This document shows, in pieces, positions 1 through 5,828 of a DNA stretch of 7,560 nucleotides. The notes beneath the pieces are model-generated. The model worked only from the letters and a program-made list of their open reading frames with translations, was not told the origin of the DNA and ran no database searches. Within the stretch, counting starts at the first letter, position 1, and the number at the start of each line of letters is the position of its first letter. The stretch is taken from NCBI GenBank assembly GCA_031259095.1, contig JAIRLW010000058.1, forward strand, positions 1-7,560. Reading direction: 5' to 3'. The stretch is from Planctomycetaceae bacterium. GTDB lineage: Bacteria; Planctomycetota; Planctomycetia; Pirellulales; Thermoguttaceae. Both the position numbers and the translations under genes were made by a program.

Positions 1-2155
1 TTTAGTTTTCGGCAAAACATTAACAGCCGATGCACTTAACAACGTAACGTTTACCAATTCGGTATTAACATCAAAAGACGATGTAATATTGAACGCAACG
101 AATGAAAATGTTTTATTGACAACATTAAACGCTGCGATTAAAGATAATTTACAAATCACCGCCGGAACGGATATTGTTTTGACAGACACTAATGCGGCAG
201 TCGATGGTAACACAATTTTAACGGCTGCCAATGATTTAACGTCTATTAATTCTAATTTTGAGATTGGAACATTTGTCAATTCAACAGCGGGAACAGATAT
301 AACATTGACGGGCGGATCAATTTATGCAAAAGGACAAACCGCCAACACCAACGGAAACGCATTGGAATTACAAGCCGGAAATGATATTTTGCTCGGCGGA
401 GCAATCACCGTCGAGAACAACAATGTACGAATAGCCGCAACCAATGGAGCAATCGTTGATAAAAATGATACGGTTTTCGGCGGAGTTGTTACTCAAATTG
501 ATAATCTGACTGCGGCAAACTCGTTTATCGTTCTTTCCGCGAAAAACGGTATTGGTTCGACCGATGTTTTGGAATTTGCTTCCGCAAAATTGATTGATGC
601 AAAAGTTACGGGAACCGGTAATATTGTTCTTGATATTACATCCGATACGGCATTACAAAATGTAACAACAACCGATGGCGATATTGATATTCACTCCGGC
701 AATTCTTTGACGGTTGCCGCTCAAGGAAAAATAATCGCCGCCGGAACAGATAAAAAAATCATTTTAGGTGCAGAAAAGAATCTTTACTTTGGTAAAAAAA
801 GTTCATTGAATGCGGAAAAAGATATTATGATTATTGCGTCGGGCGGAGATATTATCTCGTTGGCGGTGAATGATAGTGAAACGGTTTCACTCTCTGTTAA
901 TGACGTAACGGAAACAGTTTTACGCGGAATTTATCTTGTTGCCGGTAACGATATAACCGGTTCCAGCGAAATCTATGATAATATTCTTATCGGTAATAAA
1001 ACGGACGACTTCGGTAGGTTTATCGGAAATTTGCAAGGAAGGGTTGATGTGATCGCCGGCGGAAGTATAAGTGTTCATAATATCAACAATTCGGCATTCC
1101 TTTTGGGAAACGTTATTACCGGAAAAGATACGTTATTAACAACCATGAATGATGAACTTGGCATTGACAGAATTGTTGCCAAACAAATTGACTTGGTTTC
1201 AAGTAACATCGGTATTAAACAACTCGCGGATGCTGTTCATATCAGTCTTGATAAATTTACCGTCAGCGAATATAACACTGCTAATAAACAGTTGTTGACA
1301 ACAGAGATTACAGTAAAACTTATTGGTGAGATTTTCTTATCCGTCAACAAGGAAGACGCCGTTTTAAATTTGGATGAACAATTTATCTCCAATGAAAATA
1401 TTTATGCGATTAAAGTTGATAATCTGGTGATTGATAATCTTATTGCCGGACAAGATTGCGGATTATCGCAGATTGGTTTTACTTCAAATGTGAAAGATTC
1501 GACGGATCACAAAGAAATAGCGAATACAACGACCATTAAGCAAATTTCTTCTAACGGCGATTTTACTATTACGAAACTATATTCGGATGATGTTTTTGTT
1601 CATTCAGACGGTATTACCGGAAATTTGAATATTCTCGACGGTCAATTTGGAAACACGGTTGCCAATACCCGTCTGGAAATCAACCAAGTGGAAACAGAAA
1701 TTGATGCGGTCAATAAATCGAAAACAGTACCGAATGATTTCTGGGTGTGGTCGCTTGACGGTTCTTATTCGCTTATTTCGTTGCATGACGGAATTTCCTA
1801 TCAGGATGAATCGTTACGTGCATTGCGGAGAACCCAGATGTATCTGAAATTAAACGGCAATGCGTCCTATACCGACACTGCATTCGGGATCAATATCAAT
1901 GATGGGACACACAGAATTGACTCTCATCTTGATAACAATTTCCTAAACGGCGTCGGTAACAATATTAACGGTTTGGAATTGCCGTTGCCGCTCAATCGGG
2001 AAAATCCGCAAAATCAAGAAATGATCAACAATTTCCTGAAAGAACTCGAAGACATCTGGTCTTTTCATTGGACAGATAATAATAAAAATACAGAAAAATG
2101 GATTGTGTCGCCGCTTGAAGATGCTCTGGATTTTGAGTTGACTGACAAGGAATAA
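1..2155 (+). CDS. C-terminal part of a large beta-helix repeat surface protein (5' partial)
   Basis: The reading frame is open from the left edge (first full codon at position 2) to TAA at 2153-2155, giving 717 residues. A TTG at 89 could be read as a start, but it lies in the middle of repeat sequence and the 29 codons before it continue the same pattern (for example LTSKDDVILNATNENV), so the true start is upstream of the window. The first 500 or so residues consist of irregular repeats of about 20-25 residues of the type xGxDIxLxAxNxxV (AGTDIVLTDTNAAV, AGTDITLTG, AGNDILLGGAITV, AEKDIMIIASGGDI, AGNDITGSSEI). These are rich in Asn, Asp, Gly, Thr and Ile and almost free of Cys, as in right-handed beta-helices of filamentous-haemagglutinin-like adhesins. 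The last 160 or so residues (from VPNDFWVWSLDG) are not repetitive and contain several Trp. I see no obvious beta-barrel ending in an aromatic residue and no LPXTG motif. An adhesin or surface role is inferred from fold type only; the ligand and secretion route are unknown. Confidence 0.8.
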   Translation, partial: LVFGKTLTADALNNVTFTNSVLTSKDDVILNATNENVLLTTLNAAIKDNLQITAGTDIVLTDTNAAVDGNTILTAANDLTSINSNFEIGTFVNSTAGTDITLTGGSIYAKGQTANTNGNALELQAGNDILLGGAITVENNNVRIAATNGAIVDKNDTVFGGVVTQIDNLTAANSFIVLSAKNGIGSTDVLEFASAKLIDAKVTGTGNIVLDITSDTALQNVTTTDGDIDIHSGNSLTVAAQGKIIAAGTDKKIILGAEKNLYFGKKSSLNAEKDIMIIASGGDIISLAVNDSETVSLSVNDVTETVLRGIYLVAGNDITGSSEIYDNILIGNKTDDFGRFIGNLQGRVDVIAGGSISVHNINNSAFLLGNVITGKDTLLTTMNDELGIDRIVAKQIDLVSSNIGIKQLADAVHISLDKFTVSEYNTANKQLLTTEITVKLIGEIFLSVNKEDAVLNLDEQFISNENIYAIKVDNLVIDNLIAGQDCGLSQIGFTSNVKDSTDHKEIANTTTIKQISSNGDFTITKLYSDDVFVHSDGITGNLNILDGQFGNTVANTRLEINQVETEIDAVNKSKTVPNDFWVWSLDGSYSLISLHDGISYQDESLRALRRTQMYLKLNGNASYTDTAFGININDGTHRIDSHLDNNFLNGVGNNINGLELPLPLNRENPQNQEMINNFLKELEDIWSFHWTDNNKNTEKWIVSPLEDALDFELTDKE

Positions 2156-2182
2156 GAATAATGCTATCGGGTTCTTGTAAAA

Positions 2183-2242
2183 GGGACAAATTGGGACAAA
2201 TAATTTTTTGATTTAAAAACGAATTTTTAGAAGTTCCCAATT
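2183..2242. repeat. Short direct and inverted repeats downstream of the surface-protein gene
   Basis: GGGACAAAT occurs twice with a 10-bp period (2183-2191 and 2193-2201). AATTGGGA (2189-2196) is matched by its inverse complement TCCCAATT (2235-2242), 38 nt away. The pair could fold into a weak stem in the 3' region of the surface-protein mRNA, but no T-tract follows the second arm. It is therefore not a typical intrinsic terminator. The function is unknown. Confidence 0.3.
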
Positions 2243-2297
2243 ATTAGAGGTTTTCCAAATTTATTCTAAAAAATCAAGAAAAAAATGGAGTCTGTCC

Positions 2298-2325
2298 TTG
2301 TCAGCCGGATTGTGTGCGTTAAAAT
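2298..2325 (+). promoter_or_regulatory. Putative sigma-70-type promoter for the HU-like gene
   Basis: A -35-like TTGTCA (2298-2303) and a -10-like TAAAAT (2320-2325) are separated by 16 nt. They lie about 50 nt upstream of the HU start codon. Transcription from here would begin near 2332 and give a leader of about 40 nt containing the GGAGAA ribosome-binding site (2359-2364). This is a motif match only. Confidence 0.45.
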
Positions 2326-2372
2326 AGTCAGAGTTTATTTAACCCTTTTCACCTGTATGGAGAAAAATTCAA

Positions 2373-2714
2373 ATGGCTAATGCTGAATCAAAAAAGACCG
2401 ACGTCAAAAAACCACTTACGAAAAACCAAATCATTGCCAATATTGCCGAAACGACCGAGCTGGCAAAAAAGGATGTTCAATCCGTGTTTGATGCTCTGAT
2501 CGAAGAGATTAAAAAAAGTCTCGGCAAAAAAGGAGTTGGTTCTTTTGTTTTACCGGGTTTGCTCAAGATTGACAAAAAACAGGTCAAGGCACAACCTGCC
2601 AAAAAGAATGTTCCGAACCCGCTCCGCCCCGGAGAGTTCATCAACAAGCCTGCCAAACCCGCTCATCTTAAAGTGCGGGTTCGCCCCTTAAAGGCGCTCA
2701 AAGACTTGGTCTGA
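2373..2714 (+). CDS. HU-family (histone-like) DNA-binding protein, basic planctomycete-type variant
   Basis: A complete 113-residue protein. HU/IHF proteins are dimeric nucleoid proteins that bind and bend DNA; this one should act in the nucleoid. Residues 1-14 form a Lys-rich extension. Residues 15-52 match the HU helical body (LTKNQIIANIAETTELAKKDVQ, then VFDALIEEIKKSL). Residues 53-66 (KKGVGSFVLPGLLK) correspond to the beta turn that is GxGxF in HU. Residues 72-100 form the DNA-binding arm: the usual GRNPxTG is replaced by NVPNPLRPGEF, which keeps the Asn-Pro pair (N82, P83) whose proline intercalates in canonical HU. The C-terminus (VRVRPLKALKDLV) resembles the final strand and helix. Typical HU is about 90 residues; the excess is the N-terminal tail and a longer arm. 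The ATG at 2373 is preceded by GGAGAA at 2359-2364 (spacing 8-10 nt). It appears monocistronic, with its own promoter and a strong hairpin just after the stop. The family call is secure; the exact nucleoid role is inferred. Confidence 0.92.
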   Translation: MANAESKKTDVKKPLTKNQIIANIAETTELAKKDVQSVFDALIEEIKKSLGKKGVGSFVLPGLLKIDKKQVKAQPAKKNVPNPLRPGEFINKPAKPAHLKVRVRPLKALKDLV

Positions 2715-2728
2715 CCAGTCAACATGTT

Positions 2729-2755
2729 ACTCCGTACCGGTCACCGGTGCGGAGT
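2729..2755 (+). terminator. Strong hairpin at the 3' end of the HU-like gene, probable terminator or 3' stabiliser
   Basis: ACTCCGTACCGG (2729-2740) pairs with CCGGTGCGGAGT (2744-2755) around a TCA loop. The stem is 12 bp with one G-T wobble and starts 14 nt after the HU stop codon. The position and stability fit the end of the HU transcript. The bases that follow (TCATCACT) are not a T-run, so a rho-independent terminator is uncertain; a 3'-end protecting stem is the alternative. Confidence 0.5.
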
Positions 2756-2858
2756 TCATCACTCAGGTGTTCCTCTTGCGGTCAATTTAATCACCCAATC
2801 TTTATGATCTGAGTGTTCAGCGAATTGATCACTACCTCTGAATTATAAACATAAACAA

Positions 2859-2892
2859 ACAACTCCGACTTTTCAAAGAAAAAAGAAGTTGT
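2859..2892 (-). terminator. Second, weaker hairpin on the minus strand beyond the main terminator
   Basis: Read on the minus strand, ACAACTTC (2892-2885) pairs with GGAGTTGT (2866-2859), with one G-T wobble. An inner TTTTC/GAAAA stem sits inside it, and the moderately T-rich TTGTTTATG follows. It could be a back-up terminator for leftward transcription. The internal loop and the mixed T-tract make this tentative. Confidence 0.3.
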
Positions 2893-2902
2893 CTCGACCA
2901 AT

Positions 2903-2946
2903 AAAAAAGTCCGGGCGACTATCAATAGAAAGTCATCGCGCCGGAC
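2903..2946 (-). terminator. Intrinsic terminator of the leftward methyltransferase and small-ORF transcript
   Basis: On the minus strand GTCCGG (2946-2941) pairs with CCGGAC (2914-2909), and GACT (2934-2931) pairs with AGTC (2920-2917), with a bulge between the two helices. The 10-nt loop is 2930-2921. A run of six T (2908-2903) follows immediately. A GC-rich stem plus T-tract in this orientation is a standard rho-independent terminator. It lies 34 nt past the stop of the 49-codon ORF but 190 nt past the methyltransferase stop, which suggests that the small ORF is the last gene of the transcript. Confidence 0.75.
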
Positions 2947-2980
2947 CCATCCCCCCCGGGAAAAAAAATCATGTTTTGTA

Positions 2981-3130
2981 TTAAGACAACATCTGTCTCA
3001 ATATTTGTGATCGGTATCTTGGCTCGTAAACTTTGCTAAAAATAAAAATTTTAATCATCATTGCCAAATAAACGGTGATCATCAAATTTAATAAGCCAAG
3101 CCAAAAATCATTCAAGCGGGAACGAATCAT
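2981..3130 (-). CDS. Small single-pass membrane protein, 49 aa, unknown function
   Basis: This ORF is short and easily missed. ATG at 3130-3128 begins six nucleotides after the stop of the upstream methyltransferase gene and runs to TAA at 2983-2981. The protein begins MIRSRLNDFW. It has one hydrophobic stretch at about residues 9-31 (FWLGLLNLMITVYLAMMIKIFIF) with a single Lys, and ends with a polar, basic tail (YEPRYRSQILRQMLS). Three of the first five residues are basic or polar, and the tail is also positively charged, so the topology is ambiguous. No clear Shine-Dalgarno precedes the ATG, but the 6-nt gap would allow translational coupling. The terminator only 34 nt beyond the stop supports it as a genuine last gene. 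I do not recognise the family. It could also be chance: AT-rich DNA often encodes short hydrophobic ORFs. Confidence 0.5.
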   Translation of the reverse strand: MIRSRLNDFWLGLLNLMITVYLAMMIKIFIFSKVYEPRYRSQILRQMLS

Positions 3131-3136
3131 TCGTAA

Positions 3137-4012
3137 TTAGACGCGAATCATTTTCTTTTTGAGTGCGGCAACAAATTCCGGCGTTGTCCCGCAACAACCG
3201 CCAATAAAATTGGCTCCGGCTTCGACCAGTTGCCATGCCGATTCGGCAAACTTTTCCGGTGATTGACGATAAACCGTTTTGCCGTCAACAATTTCCGGCA
3301 ATCCGGCATTGGCTTTCATCCACAGCGGTAAATCGGTAACCGCTCGCATCCGACGGCAAATCGGAATAAAACCGTCAATGCCCTGTCCACAGTTCGACCC
3401 AATAATATCCGCTCCGGCAAGAGTTAATTGTTCGACTGCCTGTTCGGGAGTTGTTCCCATCATCGTTCGGTCTTTGTTTTTGCCGGAGTCAAACACCATG
3501 CACACCGCCACAGGTAAACCAGTTGTTTTTGCCGCCTTGACCGCCAGAACCGCTTCTGCCGGATCACTCATCGTTTCAACAACAATTCCATCCGGTTGTT
3601 CGAGAGCAATTGCTTGAGCCTGTTCGAGAAACGCGGCGTACAAATCGTCGGCGGTAACATTGCCCATCATCAAAACCACGCCGCTTGGTCCCATCGACGC
3701 AAAAACTTTGGCTTTACCTTTTGCCGCGTCAAGAGAAATTCGGACACCCGCGCGGTTCATTTCTTCGACTTTATTGTCGTAACCATGTTTGGCTAATGGG
3801 AATCGGGTTGAGCCGAAGGTATTTGTCAAAATAATATCGCTTCCGGCTGCAACATAAGCCTCCGCGACCTCTTTAATTTTTTCCGGTTGCGAAAGATTCC
3901 AGAGGTCTGGATGAGCGCCGGTTTCCAAACCGCGAAGTTGAAGTTGCGTTCCCCAGCCGCCGTCAAGAAGCAACGCACCAGATTGAAACCAATCGGAAAG
4001 TAATAAACTCAT
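3137..4012 (-). CDS. Homocysteine S-methyltransferase domain protein (MetH N-terminal / BHMT-like)
   Basis: A stand-alone Zn-dependent homocysteine-binding methyltransferase domain of about 291 residues. The family moves a methyl group from a donor (betaine, S-methylmethionine or methyl-cobalamin) to homocysteine or a related thiol. Numbering from the GTG at 4015, visible motifs are DGGWGTQ (18-24, near the N-terminus as expected), TNTFGS (64-69), the Zn ligand in GSNCGQG (Cys209) and the paired ligands in GGCCGTTPE (Cys274, Cys275). All three metal-binding cysteines are present, so it should be active. The length fits a lone Hcy-binding domain; the folate, cobalamin and activation modules of MetH are absent here, and the methyl donor cannot be told. 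I prefer ATG at 4012 over the adjacent GTG at 4015. AAAGGAAA (4028-4021) is a good ribosome-binding site for either. A 49-codon ORF follows 6 nt after the stop, probably co-transcribed. Confidence 0.88.
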   Translation of the reverse strand: MSLLLSDWFQSGALLLDGGWGTQLQLRGLETGAHPDLWNLSQPEKIKEVAEAYVAAGSDIILTNTFGSTRFPLAKHGYDNKVEEMNRAGVRISLDAAKGKAKVFASMGPSGVVLMMGNVTADDLYAAFLEQAQAIALEQPDGIVVETMSDPAEAVLAVKAAKTTGLPVAVCMVFDSGKNKDRTMMGTTPEQAVEQLTLAGADIIGSNCGQGIDGFIPICRRMRAVTDLPLWMKANAGLPEIVDGKTVYRQSPEKFAESAWQLVEAGANFIGGCCGTTPEFVAALKKKMIRV

Positions 4013-4076
4013 CACAAAATTTTCCTTTCAAAAAACAATAAAGGTTGAACAAAAACAACGTAATTAAAAGAAGAAT

Positions 4077-4173
4077 TTCTAAAAACTTACTTCTTCACAG
4101 ACTAAAATCGACCGAAATCGACTAAAATCGATTTTAGTCGATTTCGGTCAATCAAAAAAATGAGTTTTTAGAA
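4077..4173. repeat. Perfect 40-bp palindrome nested in a longer inverted repeat
   Basis: Positions 4110-4149 are a perfect inverted repeat with no loop: the left half is GACCGAAATCGACTAAAATC and the right half is its exact reverse complement. GACTAAAATCGA also occurs twice in direct orientation (4100-4111 and 4120-4131), so the structure looks built from a short repeated unit. Outside it, TTCTAAAAACT (4077-4087) and AGTTTTTAGAA (4163-4173) form a second inverted pair. The unit sits between the divergent methyltransferase and moxR genes. It could form a cruciform or an RNA stem, be a dispersed palindromic repeat of the genome, or be a regulator binding site; the sequence alone does not decide. 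Confidence 0.9.
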
Positions 4174-4178
4174 GTAGT

Positions 4179-4187
4179 TGCTATAAT
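4179..4187 (+). promoter_or_regulatory. Extended -10 promoter element reading toward moxR
   Basis: TGCTATAAT is a full extended -10 match (TGn plus TATAAT). It lies just right of the palindromic repeat and points at moxR. No good -35 box is found 16-18 nt upstream, which is tolerated for extended -10 promoters. Transcription from here would start near 4194 and leave a leader of about 300 nt containing the 20-bp repeat motifs. A promoter nearer the gene is also possible. Confidence 0.4.
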
Positions 4188-4270
4188 GAATGCAAAAAGT
4201 ATCATTTAATCACATTCAATCGTACACCCAATCAACAAAAATGTCCAGATAGGAATCGTAGTGTAAAAGG

Positions 4271-4290
4271 TAATTATTCAGTGGAATGTT
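4271..4290 (+). repeat. Isolated copy of the 20-bp TAATATATC-type motif
   Basis: TAATTATTCAGTGGAATGTT matches TAATATATCAGTGGAATTTT at 16 of 20 positions, including an unbroken 10-base core TCAGTGGAAT. It lies 78 bp upstream of the first arm of the inverted pair at 4349-4448 and has the same orientation as that arm. It may be the remnant of another element end or an additional binding site. Confidence 0.5.
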
Positions 4291-4348
4291 CTTTCTTTTT
4301 CGACAGGTCTTGCTAAAGTATTTATTTGGAGTAGGATAAAAAAAGATG

Positions 4349-4448
4349 TAATATATCCGTGGAATTTTCCCAAACGTCTTTTAACAGTTTTCGCAAACCT
4401 TATTTGTCCAATATTCATACGTGTAAAAAATATTTCACTGATATATTA
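4349..4448. repeat. 100-bp element bounded by inverted copies of the 20-bp motif
   Basis: The left arm TAATATATCCGTGGAATTTT (4349-4368) and the right arm at 4429-4448 (reverse complement TAATATATCAGTGAAATATT) match at 17 of 20 positions. About 60 bp of unremarkable AT-rich sequence lies between them. A similar pair of arms bounds the element at 5620-5797. Terminal inverted repeats around short non-coding cores are the layout of a MITE-like non-autonomous element, but no target-site duplication is evident. A paired regulator site is the alternative. Confidence 0.55.
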
Positions 4449-4501
4449 CAAAAAAGATTTATTTTGAACTGTTCGTCTTCATCGTAACGATTCTCAATCT
4501 C

Positions 4502-5539
4502 ATGTCCAACGATCCTATTATTTCTAAACTTCAATCTGCCCGTGAAAAAATTCTGGAACAACTGGCGCAGGTGATTGTCGGTCAAACCGAAGTGATTGAC
4601 GAATTGCTTATTTCGGTGTTTGCACGCGGTCATTGTCTTCTTGAAGGCGTTCCCGGTTTGGCAAAAACTCTTATGGTCAGTACGTTAGCCGGATCGTTGA
4701 ATCTTCGGTTTAGCCGTATCCAGTTTACGCCGGATTTGATGCCCGCTGATATTACCGGAATTGACATTATTGAAGAAAACCGCGAAAACGGCAGTCGTGA
4801 TTACCGATTCCTTGAAGGACCGCTTTTTGCCAATATGGTTCTTGCCGACGAAATCAACCGCACGCCGCCGAAAACACAATCGGCATTGCTCGAAGCAATG
4901 CAGGAACACCGTGTTACTGTCGGACGGAATCGCCATCTGTTGCCGGAACCGTTTTTTGTTCTCGCAACACAAAATCCTATCGAACAGGAAGGAACATATC
5001 CGTTGCCGGAAGCCCAACAAGATCGGTTCATGTTCAAAGTTTTCGTGCAATATCCAACCTTTGAAGAAGAGTTTGAAATTGTCCAAAAAACAACGTCCCT
5101 CGAAACCGACCATCTCCAACCGGTTCTGGATGCCTCCGAGATTGAAGAATTACAAAAAATTGTCCGACAAGTTCCAACCGGCGATCACGTAACACGATAT
5201 GCGTTGGCGTTGGTCAGGCAAACGCGGGTCAACGAAAAAAAAGGAATTCCTGAAATAGTACGCGACTATGTTTCATGGGGAGCCGGTCCGCGTGCGGTTC
5301 AGTATCTCATTCTTGGCGGTAAGGCACGGGCATTGCTGCATGGTCGGACGCATGTGATTTGCGAAGATATTCAGATGTTGGCAAAACCGGTACTTCGTCA
5401 CCGTCTTGTGATGAGTTTCCTTGCCGATAGCGAAGGTCTCACGGCTGATATGTTGATCGAAAAATTACTCGAAGCAACTCCAGTCAATGAAAACGAACTC
5501 TTTCGTGATCCAAGATTTCAAACCTTATTCGCTTCATAA
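4502..5539 (+). CDS. MoxR-family AAA+ ATPase
   Basis: A complete 345-residue protein of normal MoxR length. MoxR ATPases are cytoplasmic hexameric AAA+ chaperones thought to help assemble or activate partner complexes, often proteins with von Willebrand factor A or DUF58 domains. Motifs in order: Walker A GVPGLAKT (49-56), the conserved [13 protein letters not shown] region (74-86), Walker B VLADEINR (113-120), the segment [14 protein letters not shown] (122-135), sensor 1 ATQNP (155-159), the arginine-finger region EAQQDRF (170-176), and sensor 2 GAGPRA (260-265) in the C-terminal lid. All catalytic positions appear intact. The ATG at 4502 is the natural start: the family pattern begins a few residues later and no good Shine-Dalgarno is seen. 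Unusually, no DUF58 or VWA partner gene follows; the next 880 bp hold only repeats and a gene relic. The family is certain; the partner and process are unknown. Confidence 0.96.
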   Translation: MSNDPIISKLQSAREKILEQLAQVIVGQTEVIDELLISVFARGHCLLEGVPGLAKTLMVSTLAGSLNLRFSRIQFTPDLMPADITGIDIIEENRENGSRDYRFLEGPLFANMVLADEINRTPPKTQSALLEAMQEHRVTVGRNRHLLPEPFFVLATQNPIEQEGTYPLPEAQQDRFMFKVFVQYPTFEEEFEIVQKTTSLETDHLQPVLDASEIEELQKIVRQVPTGDHVTRYALALVRQTRVNEKKGIPEIVRDYVSWGAGPRAVQYLILGGKARALLHGRTHVICEDIQMLAKPVLRHRLVMSFLADSEGLTADMLIEKLLEATPVNENELFRDPRFQTLFAS

Positions 5540-5619
5540 CGGGCGTGAAAAATTTTCTTTATGGCTGGCGGGAACGTAACGGAGTAAGGTAACAGTCGAT
5601 GGTAATAATAACAATTTTG
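5540..5619. other. Short spacer after moxR without recognised signals
   Basis: Non-coding. It contains the small palindrome GAAAAATTTTC soon after the moxR stop but no stem followed by a T-run, so no terminator for moxR can be assigned here. Confidence 0.4.
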
Positions 5620-5797
5620 AAATATATCAGTGGAATTTTTATACCTCCATCTTTTCCCCATTTTCAGCGTCCTTTTGCGTATTCTGCGTTAAAATTTAAA
5701 CACAGAATACACAGAATATCGCAAAACACGCAGAAGAAAAGGAAAAACAAATGAATTGGTACTAACGTTTAATGTTAAAAAAATCCACGATATATTA
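5620..5797. repeat. 178-bp MITE-like element with inverted terminal copies of the 20-bp motif
   Basis: The left arm is AAATATATCAGTGGAATTTT (5620-5639). The right arm at 5778-5797 reads TAATATATCGTGGATTTTTT on the minus strand, the same motif with one base missing and one substitution. The core has its own inverted repeat (5673-5726) and no ORF. The right end abuts the broken glycyl-radical-enzyme fragment, so insertion there may have contributed to loss of that gene. No transposase is encoded, so if mobile it is non-autonomous. No target-site duplication is obvious. Confidence 0.55.
5673..5726. repeat. Internal stem-loop of the GCGTATTCTGCG type
   Basis: TTTTGCGTATTCTG (5673-5686) pairs with CAGAATATCGCAAAA (5712-5726), allowing one extra base, around an AT-rich loop. 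ACAGAATA-type units are repeated (ACAGAATA at 5702-5709 and 5711-5718), and CGCAGAAG (5729-5736) echoes CTGCG on the left arm. It resembles the ctgcgt/acgcag dispersed stem-loops I associate with many environmental bacterial genomes; that resemblance is from memory only. Confidence 0.6.
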
Positions 5798-5828
5798 CTT
5801 TAAAAACAATTTGCGAAAATCTGCATAA

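Larger units (their letters stand above)
4188..4501. other. AT-rich non-coding region upstream of moxR
   Basis: No ORF with protein-like character is seen on either strand. The stretch holds one plus-strand copy of the 20-bp motif at 4271-4290 and an inverted pair at 4349-4448, described separately. There is no convincing Shine-Dalgarno before the moxR ATG at 4502. A weak TTGAAC (4464-4469) and TAACGA (4485-4490) pair lies so close to the ATG that transcription from it would give a nearly leaderless message; this is speculative. Confidence 0.5.

Noticed and set aside
89..91. TTG at 89 as the start codon of the large surface-protein ORF
   Set aside because: The frame is open to position 2 and the upstream codons continue the same beta-helix repeat pattern, so the gene is truncated by the window edge.
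1604..1847. Short ORFs on both strands inside the surface-protein gene
   Set aside because: They overlap a well-supported long coding frame, have no ribosome-binding site or protein-like pattern, and are shadows.
3137..4012. Complete cobalamin-dependent methionine synthase (MetH)
   Set aside because: Only the homocysteine-binding domain is present; the pterin, cobalamin and activation domains are absent from the surrounding frames.
4077..4448. CRISPR array suggested by several repeats in one intergenic region
   Set aside because: The repeats are inverted, few, unequal in spacing and of different types; there are no regular spacers and no cas genes nearby.
4685..5192. Several 78-144 codon ORFs overlapping moxR on both strands
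   Set aside because: MoxR motifs are intact across the whole stretch. The alternative frames are Cys/Arg- or Lys-rich low-quality translations typical of shadow frames.
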